The translations under genes and the position numbers were made by a program. 64,000 bases of DNA from Cohaesibacter marisflavi (GTDB taxonomy: Bacteria; Pseudomonadota; Alphaproteobacteria; Rhizobiales; Cohaesibacteraceae), in NCBI RefSeq assembly GCF_900115225.1, contig NZ_FOVR01000003.1, positions 250,017 to 314,016 of the forward strand. Direction: 5' to 3'. The notes under the pieces are model-generated. The model saw nothing but the letters and a program-made list of their open reading frames with translations. It ran no database searches and had not been told where the DNA came from. The number at the start of each line of letters is the position of its first letter. Position 1 is the first letter of the stretch. Of this stretch, positions 55,608 to 64,000 are shown piece after piece.

Positions 55608-55989
55608 CCACCTCGGCAAGCGGACCATCAAGGCGCTGGCCCTGCTCGGCCTTGGTTTGATATTGCTGGGCGATGAGCGCACCTTTCAGCCAATAAAGAA
55701 AAGCAACGCAAAGCAAGGTGGCAACCGGGGCCCAGATAATCGCTTGCAACCAGACCGGCGGCTCGTAGGTAAACTCGGTATAGAGCAGTCCACCGGTAGC
55801 GATGAAGCCGACAATCATGATGACAAAGGGCGCAGGACCATCACCACTGTCGATGAAGCCGTAATCAAGGCCGCAAGCATCGCACTGGTCCCCCACCTTG
55901 AGGAAGCTCTTGTAGAGCTTTCCCTCGCCGCAACGAGGGCATTTGCCAGCAAAGGCCGTCCGAGCAATGCTGCCCTTATAGTCTGACAT
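55585..55989 (-). CDS. DUF983 membrane protein of the oxidase cluster
   Basis: A 134-residue protein with an N-terminal zinc-ribbon-like Cys pattern CPRCGEG and CDACGLDYG, followed by two transmembrane segments (about residues 55-77 and 87-108). DUF983 proteins accompany coxC and SURF1 in many alphaproteobacteria; the function is not established. The start MSDYKG has AGGAG 8 bases upstream; an ATG two codons earlier is too close to that site. It follows coxC by 55 bases. Confidence 0.93.
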   Translation of the reverse strand: MSDYKGSIARTAFAGKCPRCGEGKLYKSFLKVGDQCDACGLDYGFIDSGDGPAPFVIMIVGFIATGGLLYTEFTYEPPVWLQAIIWAPVATLLCVAFLYWLKGALIAQQYQTKAEQGQRLDGPLAEVVNKAEAE

Positions 55990-56044
55990 ATTCATCACTC
56001 CTGACCATCAGGGGCGCGTTATCCACGCCCCGATGGGAATAGTG

Positions 56045-56881
56045 CTAATGGGCGATGGTGCCGCCGAAGTTGCCCCAGACATAGATGGTGGTGAACAGGA
56101 ACAACCAGACCACATCCACGAAATGCCAATACCAGGCAGCAGCTTCAAAACCGAAATGCTTTTCAGGGGTAAAATGTCCCTTATAGACGCGGATCAGACA
56201 GACGATCAGGAAGATCGTGCCGACGAATACGTGGAAGCCATGAAAGCCGGTGGCCATGAAGAATGTTGCCCCGTAAATACTTTCCTTGAAGGCAAACGGC
56301 GCGTGGACATATTCGTAAACCTGCACGGCAGAGAAGACGATGCCCAGAATGATCGTCAGCGCCAGACCCTTCTTCAGCCCTTCCCGGTCATTTTCCAAAA
56401 GCGCATGGTGAGCCCATGTGATGGTGGTGCCGGATGCAAGCAGGAGCAGCGTGTTGAACAATGGCAGATGCCAAGGATCGATCACCTCAAGCCCTTCAGG
56501 CGGCCAAACCCCGCCCAGAAACTCCGTGCGCAGATATTGTTTTGCTTCATCGGCAAACAGGCTGGCGTCAAAGAAGGCCCAAAACCATGCCACGAAGAAC
56601 ATCACTTCGGAGGCGATGAACAGGATCATGCCATAGCGCAAATGCAACTGCACCACAGGGGTGTGATGGCCTTCCAGAGATTCCTTGACCACATCGCGCC
56701 ACCAGCCAAGCATGGTGTAGAGCACACCAAGCGTACCGGCGATGAGAATAAGGCCTGTGCCGTCATGAAACAGGGTCACGGCTCCGATTGCCATCACGAA
56801 GGCAGATACCGACGCGATGATGGGCCACGGGCTGGGGTCTATGATGTGATAATCGTGGTTCTTGCTGTGAGCCTCAGCCAT
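56045..56881 (-). CDS. coxC: Cytochrome c oxidase subunit III
   Basis: A 278-residue, seven-helix subunit of the aa3 oxidase. Family motifs are visible: EVMFFVAWFWAFFDASLF and the later FMATGFHGFHVFVG and AWYWHFVDVVWLFLF near the end. GGAGGAG lies 6 bases before the ATG. Its start overlaps the end of ctaG by 8 bases, so the two are coupled. Confidence 0.96.
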   Translation of the reverse strand: MAEAHSKNHDYHIIDPSPWPIIASVSAFVMAIGAVTLFHDGTGLILIAGTLGVLYTMLGWWRDVVKESLEGHHTPVVQLHLRYGMILFIASEVMFFVAWFWAFFDASLFADEAKQYLRTEFLGGVWPPEGLEVIDPWHLPLFNTLLLLASGTTITWAHHALLENDREGLKKGLALTIILGIVFSAVQVYEYVHAPFAFKESIYGATFFMATGFHGFHVFVGTIFLIVCLIRVYKGHFTPEKHFGFEAAAWYWHFVDVVWLFLFTTIYVWGNFGGTIAH

Positions 56882-57545
56882 TGTCTGCTCCTCCTCCAAA
56901 GCGCGTCAATGTCTTGTCGCTGGTTTCTGTGCTCCCGCGAAGGTTTGCCGCCTTGTCAGCAGGCTCCTTCTCCAGCGGGAAGAATGTGTAAGACAGGGTA
57001 ATTGTGTCGATGGTCTTGAGTTCGGGATTCTTGTCGATATCGGGATCGATAAAGAAGATCACCGGCATATGGCTGGTCTCGCCTGCCTTGACCGTCTGTT
57101 CGGTGAAACAGAAGCATTCCAGCTTGTTGAAATAGGCCCCTGCGGCCTGTGGTGTCACGTTGAAGGTGGCTGTGCCAGCCGAAGGGGATGAGCCGGTATT
57201 GACCACCAGATAGCTCGCCTCTCCGGTTTCGCCTACCTTGAGGGTGACGGGCTTGGTTTCGGGCCGGAAGGACCAGTTGAGCCCGCCAGAGACATTGGCA
57301 TCAAAGCGCACCGTCATTTCGCGCGCAATCGCAGCGCTCGGGGCAGCATTGGCCGCCTGTGTGGTGCCGCCATAGCCGGTGACCTGACAAAAGAGCGAAT
57401 AGAGCGGCACTGCAGCATAGGCCATGCCGACCATGATGCCCACAAAGCCCAGCAAGCCGTAGGCGAGACGCAAGTTGGCGCGGGCATTGTCGGCAGGTTT
57501 GGCCTTGCCATCATTTTCAATGTTGGGCTCGATATGCGCACTCAT
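56874..57545 (-). CDS. ctaG: Cytochrome c oxidase assembly protein CtaG/Cox11
   Basis: CtaG delivers copper to the CuB centre of subunit I. The 223-residue protein has a single transmembrane anchor (about residues 28-48) and a periplasmic immunoglobulin-like domain with the copper-binding motif LECFCFTEQ, in which the CFCF cysteines are conserved. FFIDPD follows as in other members. It sits between coxF and coxC in the minus-strand cluster. Function well supported by family and context. Confidence 0.95.
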   Translation of the reverse strand: MSAHIEPNIENDGKAKPADNARANLRLAYGLLGFVGIMVGMAYAAVPLYSLFCQVTGYGGTTQAANAAPSAAIAREMTVRFDANVSGGLNWSFRPETKPVTLKVGETGEASYLVVNTGSSPSAGTATFNVTPQAAGAYFNKLECFCFTEQTVKAGETSHMPVIFFIDPDIDKNPELKTIDTITLSYTFFPLEKEPADKAANLRGSTETSDKTLTRFGGGADNG

Positions 57546-57572
57546 TGGCAGTTGGTTCCTTCCCCCGGCAGA

Positions 57573-57734
57573 TCACAAAGGACGGTTCATCACGCCCGGC
57601 CCCATCTTGACGATGGTGATGGCGTAGAAAATGAGCACCAGCGCTCCCAATGCGAAGGCAATGGCAACCGAGCGTTTGTGCTGACGCTTTTTCTGCTCTT
57701 CGGTCAGAGTGACCTTTTCGATGATTTCAGCCAT
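57573..57734 (-). CDS. coxF: CoxF-like small membrane protein
   Basis: A 53-residue protein beginning [20 protein letters not shown], with one transmembrane segment (about residues 22-42) and a short tail [12 protein letters not shown]. Small single-helix proteins of this kind sit between ctaB and ctaG in many alphaproteobacteria and are called CoxF; the function is unclear, possibly assembly. AAGGA lies 8 bases before the ATG. It is too short for usual ORF cut-offs and easily missed. Confidence 0.85.
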   Translation of the reverse strand: MAEIIEKVTLTEEQKKRQHKRSVAIAFALGALVLIFYAITIVKMGPGVMNRPL

Positions 57735-57797
57735 GGGCTTTTTCCTTTGTTGTCTGGTTGCGGGTCTTGCTCTTTGTGAATTTATGAACAGCGCGCC

Positions 57798-58775
57798 TCA
57801 AATCATTGCGGGCAGCGCTTCAAGGCCAATAAGGCGCTCAAAGAGCAAGGTGGCATAAAGCAAAAACAGATAGAGAATGGAGAAACCGAACATCTGTCCG
57901 GCAGCCTTTCTGGCGGGGGTTCCCTCGCGAATGAAATAGACCCGCAGGGCAGCACCTACAAACAACAGCCCCAGCGCAATCGACAGGGCGCCATAAGCCA
58001 CACCGGCAAAGCCGAGCAACGCGGGCATCACGCCGATGGGAGCCAAAAGCACCGAGTAGATAAGAATTTGCGAGCGCGTCACGGCTTCCCCTGCCACCAC
58101 CGGCAGCATGGGCACCTTGGCGGCGCGATAGTCATCGCTCTTGATGAGAGCCAGCGCCCAGAAATGGGGCGGCGTCCACATGAAGATGATGAGGAACAGT
58201 GTGATAGACTCGATGCTGACGCTGCCGGTAACCGCAGCCCAGCCGATCATCGGCGGGAAGGCTCCTGCGGCACCACCAATGACGATATTCTGCGGCGTGG
58301 AGCGTTTCAGCCAGATGGTATAAACCACGGCATAAAAGAAAATGGTGAAGGCCAGCAGCCCACCGGCCAACCAGTTGACCAACAGGCCAAGGATCAGCAC
58401 AGAGCCGAAAGACAGCGTCAGCCCGAAGCCGAGCGCTTCGCCCGGCGTGATGCGCCCTGCGGGGATGGGCCGGTTGGCCGTGCGCTTCATCACGGCATCG
58501 ATATCGGCGTCATACCACATATTGAGCGCGCCGGATGCGCCACCGCCAATGGCAATGCACAGAATAGCGATGATACTTTCCAAAGGATGCAGGCTGCCGG
58601 GGGCCACCATGAGACCGACCAGAGCCGTGAAGATCACCAGAGACATGACCCGCGGTTTCATGAGGGCGATATAGTCGCGCACCTCCGCTCCGCTGAAATC
58701 GGCACCGAAATCAGTGCGGGTGATGGCGGTGGCGGTCAGGGCCTGTTTGCTCTCGGTCTGGTCCACTAGGGTCAT
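57798..58775 (-). CDS. ctaB: Protoheme IX farnesyltransferase (heme O synthase)
   Basis: It attaches a farnesyl chain to heme b to make heme O, the precursor of heme A for the oxidase. The 325-residue protein has about eight transmembrane segments and the prenyltransferase motifs [19 protein letters not shown] and a later [13 protein letters not shown]. The start MTLVDQ follows AGGAG by 7 bases; the longer frame through an Arg/Lys-rich run is not real. It lies between coxA and coxF. Confidence 0.96.
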   Translation of the reverse strand: MTLVDQTESKQALTATAITRTDFGADFSGAEVRDYIALMKPRVMSLVIFTALVGLMVAPGSLHPLESIIAILCIAIGGGASGALNMWYDADIDAVMKRTANRPIPAGRITPGEALGFGLTLSFGSVLILGLLVNWLAGGLLAFTIFFYAVVYTIWLKRSTPQNIVIGGAAGAFPPMIGWAAVTGSVSIESITLFLIIFMWTPPHFWALALIKSDDYRAAKVPMLPVVAGEAVTRSQILIYSVLLAPIGVMPALLGFAGVAYGALSIALGLLFVGAALRVYFIREGTPARKAAGQMFGFSILYLFLLYATLLFERLIGLEALPAMI

Positions 58776-58982
58776 GGTCTTTCTCCTGGATCTCTCCCGG
58801 ACAGGTTTCAGCCTGCCTGCTTGTTCTGGGTCCTTTGATTTCTTTGTCTTCTTGGCTTTCTTACAACTTTTCTTCTTGCTTCTCGTCTTAGTGAGGTCTT
58901 GTCGATGAGCAAGCGGGGGGCGAGGCGCCAGGGTTCGACTAATCAAACCCTGGCTGCGGGCCTCCTCGCTGGCCTTTCTGCC

Positions 58983-61540
<2,558 letters not shown>

Positions 61541-61741
61541 GTTCGATCCTCCTCATGTCGATCCTCTTAACCGCCCTCTGCCCTAAAATGGCCAGATTGG
61601 CAGTGTGATCTGTCTACTCTTCCGAGTTTGAACGCGGTTTGCCCTTAAGCCTGTGGTCTCGCTTTTCTACCGTCAGTCTGAAACGGTGCGCTTCAACTGC
61701 GGTTTTAACCTGAGGCGTTTACAACTGCGTCAATCTGAAAT

Positions 61742-61755
61742 TTGATACAGATCAA
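61742..61755. promoter_or_regulatory. FNR/FixK-type box upstream of coxB
   Basis: TTGATACAGATCAA matches the TTGAT-N4-ATCAA consensus perfectly. It lies about 200 bases before coxB and 290 before ialB, within a 500-base divergent interval (61541-62042) that contains no gene. FNR-type regulators commonly repress aa3 oxidase genes at low oxygen. Confidence 0.7.
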
Positions 61756-62042
61756 GTCTGCATCCATTCAGACACATGCGACCGTCTGTCGCAACCTCTG
61801 CACATAGTCCATTAGTGCGACATCCTGCCCCACTTGGCGAATTAAGCTTTATTATTCAAAAATATCCACATAAGGTTTTAGGCGTAGGGGCGCTTATTCG
61901 GCTAAATATCCCCAATATTTTATTGCCACAATTCCGGCTTAGAGCTGTCATTGAGTGCATTTCCAAGACATGGGTATGACGAATCAGGCAAATAGATTAC
62001 TGATTGCGTTAACCCCAATTCAGGCCCCTAAGAGCGATAGTC

Positions 62043-62609
62043 ATGGTGACATCTTCAATGACCCCAAAGCACGCCCCGGATCGTTTCTTCCCTAAGCTTC
62101 AGCATGGCGTTCTGCTTGTTGCAGCCCTTTTTATGGCATCTCTCATGGCCGTCGGCTTTTCGACCAGAGATGCAAATGCCCAAGGGGCTGTGCGTTCCCA
62201 GCATGGAGATTGGGAAATCCGCTGCGATACGCCTCCGGGTGCTCCGTCTGAGCAATGCGCTCTGATGCAATATGTCACCGCATCTGATCGCGACAATGTG
62301 GGCCTGACGGTGATCGTTCTCAAAACCGCTGACAAGTCGGCACGTATCCTCAGGGTTTTAACACCGCTTGGCGTGTTGCTGCCCCATGGCCTTGGCCTGC
62401 ATGTGGACGATACCGATGTGGGCAACGCCGGTTTCGTGCGCTGCCTGCCACAGGGCTGCATCGCTGAAGTCATCATGGACGACAAATTGCTCCAGCTACT
62501 CGAGGGTGGCAAGATGGCAACCTTCATCGTCTTCCAGACGCCCGAAGAAGGCATCGGCATTCCCATCGAGCTCAATGGCTTCAAAGCAGGCTTTGAAGCG
62601 CTTAACTGA
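62043..62609 (+). CDS. Invasion-associated locus B (IalB) family protein
   Basis: A 188-residue secreted protein with a signal peptide (about residues 20-47, cleavage near ANA). The mature part follows the IalB pattern: HGDWEIRCDTPPGAPSEQC, a two-cysteine start, then VRCLPQGCIAEV with a second cysteine pair and GGKMATFIVFQTPEEGIGIP. IalB was named in Bartonella for erythrocyte invasion, but relatives are widespread in free-living alphaproteobacteria and have unknown function. The ribosome site is weak. Confidence 0.88.
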   Translation: MVTSSMTPKHAPDRFFPKLQHGVLLVAALFMASLMAVGFSTRDANAQGAVRSQHGDWEIRCDTPPGAPSEQCALMQYVTASDRDNVGLTVIVLKTADKSARILRVLTPLGVLLPHGLGLHVDDTDVGNAGFVRCLPQGCIAEVIMDDKLLQLLEGGKMATFIVFQTPEEGIGIPIELNGFKAGFEALN

Positions 62610-62664
62610 TTGCCTCTCCGGGCCAGAATTTTCTAAGGCTTGGAGATCAGACTAAACGGTTTGC

Positions 62665-63108
62665 ATGACACAGGACGCTCACAAGCAAAGATATGAGGGA
62701 CGGTGCCTTTGTGGCAGCGTCTCTTTTGTTATTGAGGCCGTTTTTGATGGGTTCTTTCTGTGCCACTGCTCCCATTGCCGCAAGGGGTCTGGCTCGGCCC
62801 ATGCATCCAATCTGTTCAGCAGCACAGCAACGCTCACATGGCTGAGCGGAGAAGAGCTGGTTTCGCACTATCAAATACCCAACAGCCGACATGCTCGCAA
62901 CTTCTGCAAGCAATGTGGCTCTCCCCTTCCCCGTATCGTCAGGGCAAAAGATGACGAGGCGGAGACTGATGGTGGTTTGGTGGTCCCGGCGGGCTGTCTG
63001 GATACGCCATTGCCCCTGCTCCCGACCGCTCATATCTTCACGGGCTCACGCGCAGACTGGGATCATGAACTGGAAACAATTCCGCAGTTTGAAGATTTTC
63101 CGCGCTAA
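62665..63108 (+). CDS. GFA-family (Mss4-like) zinc protein
   Basis: A 147-residue protein with the GFA zinc-binding cysteines: CLCGSVSF near the start, CHCSHCRKGSG, and CKQCGSPL. Related proteins include glutathione-dependent formaldehyde-activating enzyme, but most members are uncharacterised. It follows ialB by 55 bases in the same direction and could be co-transcribed. Its start lacks a clear ribosome site. Confidence 0.9.
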   Translation: MTQDAHKQRYEGRCLCGSVSFVIEAVFDGFFLCHCSHCRKGSGSAHASNLFSSTATLTWLSGEELVSHYQIPNSRHARNFCKQCGSPLPRIVRAKDDEAETDGGLVVPAGCLDTPLPLLPTAHIFTGSRADWDHELETIPQFEDFPR

Positions 63109-63136
63109 AGGCGGCGCAGTTCAACAAGCGGTGCGC

Positions 63137-63772
63137 TCAATGCAAGCGATGCACCGAGCCTGAGGATTGATCGCCACCCTCATTGCTCCCTCCTTCGATA
63201 ACCCTTGCCGCACCGCGCCAGCGGTTGGCCAGCGCCCTGAAGCCGGATACTTCCACCATGCCCTGCGAACGAAAGCCCATCAGGGTGCGGATCTTTTCGG
63301 CTTCTTCCTCTGAGGGGAAAGCCCCAAAGGCGGGCAGGCTATCACCATTTTCCAGAACCGGATGGATCTCGATCACGGTTTCGTCGGTCGCCCAGTTGGG
63401 GCGGTGAAATTCCAGAATGGAAATATCGGTAAAGGGTGTCCGCTTGGCGCGACGACGAAACAGCCAATCGCGCGTGGTCTGGATCACCTGCTGGCTTTCA
63501 AGGTCGAGCCGCGTTTCCCGCGCCTCGCCCAGAATGGCCGAGAGCAGGAAGAACGCGCCCCCCACGCCCCCCATCAGGCCCAGAATGGTGTAGGGAATAA
63601 GCACCCAGCTGAAACTGTTCCATTGAGGCGCAACAAGCAAGGCATAGGGCAACAGCCAGAGCACGACACCGAACAGCCCAATCATCACGCGCACAGGCAG
63701 CGGATAATGGTTGCGGAAGAGGAAGGGATCATCCTTGACCTTGGTGCCGGTGTTGATGCCGCAGCTTTTCAT
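63137..63772 (-). CDS. Membrane protein of unknown function
   Basis: A 211-residue protein with two close transmembrane segments (about residues 28-50 and 55-80, connected by a very short loop) and a cytoplasmic or periplasmic PH-like strand-rich domain (about 85-160, RLDLESQQVIQTTRDWLF). The C-terminus is Gly/Ser-rich and disordered. I do not recognise the family. GGGAGG lies 4 bases before the ATG. It is convergent with the GFA gene. Confidence 0.7.
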   Translation of the reverse strand: MKSCGINTGTKVKDDPFLFRNHYPLPVRVMIGLFGVVLWLLPYALLVAPQWNSFSWVLIPYTILGLMGGVGGAFFLLSAILGEARETRLDLESQQVIQTTRDWLFRRRAKRTPFTDISILEFHRPNWATDETVIEIHPVLENGDSLPAFGAFPSEEEAEKIRTLMGFRSQGMVEVSGFRALANRWRGAARVIEGGSNEGGDQSSGSVHRLH

Positions 63773-63811
63773 CGTGCCTCCCTTGCCCGAGCGATGCTCT
63801 ATTCAGGCAGC

Positions 63812-64000
63812 CTATCGCTCTATGCCATAATCCATCGGCGTCCGGATGGAGCGATGGAAGCGGAGTTTCTTGAGATACTCAATCGGATCTTTCGGCGTCA
63901 CCTGCGCCCCTTCAGGCACGTTCAGCCAATCATATAGGCGCGTTAAGTGGAAGCGCAAGGCGGCCCCTCGCGCCAGAAGCGGCAGGGCGTTATATTCCTC
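63812..64000 (-). CDS. thrB: Homoserine kinase (C-terminal part, runs off the window)
   Basis: The last 62 residues of ThrB, the homoserine kinase of the threonine pathway. The end of the frame reads [20 protein letters not shown] and then [17 protein letters not shown], which is the conserved C-terminus of the type II (choline-kinase-fold) homoserine kinase. The stop is at 63812-63814. The rest of the gene lies beyond the window edge. Confidence 0.88.
   Translation of the reverse strand, partial: EEYNALPLLARGAALRFHLTRLYDWLNVPEGAQVTPKDPIEYLKKLRFHRSIRTPMDYGIER

Overview
The window comes from an alphaproteobacterium, most likely a marine or host-associated member of the Hyphomicrobiales (Rhizobiales). 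The evidence is the HisZ-dependent short HisG, the coxB-coxA-ctaB-coxF-ctaG-coxC-DUF983-SURF1 order, the BA14K and IalB families, DUF1127, a YqgE/AlgH protein, and thrC next to an M16 peptidase and a RimJ-like acetyltransferase. A Cohaesibacter-like genus is possible, but this is inference without a search. It is ordinary chromosome. I see no transposase, integrase, phage gene, CRISPR array, tRNA or rRNA.

Layout. 1-2859: histidine operon (hisS-hisZ-hisG, minus). 3.2-6.2 kb: MscS channel, 3-methyladenine glycosylase, a 109-bp intergenic tandem repeat, and CheZ. 6.7-13.9 kb: DUF2927 protein, L,D-transpeptidase, a LysE exporter divergent from a MocR regulator, a GGDEF protein, cytochrome c, a GNAT protein. 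14.9-17.9 kb: lutABC lactate oxidation operon. 18-21.3 kb: DUF1127 protein, LysR regulator, a pseudogene broken by a 14-bp duplication, and a DMT transporter that shares an operator-like motif with the LysR/DUF1127 promoter region. 21.7-25.9 kb: BA14K protein, a TetR/SDR divergon, an AttH/CrtC-like protein, a lipoprotein. 26-35 kb: gshA, DMT and LysE transporters, rsmE, xseA, peroxiredoxin, a DsbD-alpha-like protein, algH. 35-44 kb: a giant EAL protein, RimJ-like acetyltransferase, M16 peptidase, thrC. 44-48 kb: orphan ParD-like protein, two PilZ proteins, rnhA with a duplicated 5' end, TPR-methyltransferase. 48.6-53.3 kb: tandem glycine riboswitch, gcvT, gcvH, then a GGDEF-EAL protein coupled to a cysteine-less molybdopterin-fold protein. 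53.4-61.5 kb: a candidate sRNA, a HAD phosphatase and the aa3 cytochrome oxidase cluster with a perfect FNR-type box upstream. 62-64 kb: IalB, GFA protein, a membrane protein and the 3' end of thrB.

Connections. Aerobic respiration is represented by lutABC, the soluble cytochrome c and the complete aa3 oxidase structural and assembly set. Three GGDEF/EAL proteins, two PilZ proteins and CheZ make the window rich in c-di-GMP and motility control. Several regulator-target pairs can be read from shared palindromes: TetR with SDR and the AttH-like gene, LysR with DUF1127 and the DMT transporter, MocR with LysE. No single wholly new multi-gene system is obvious. The best leads are these regulons, the periplasmic-fold/GGDEF-EAL pair, the candidate sRNA, and three recent-looking tandem duplications.
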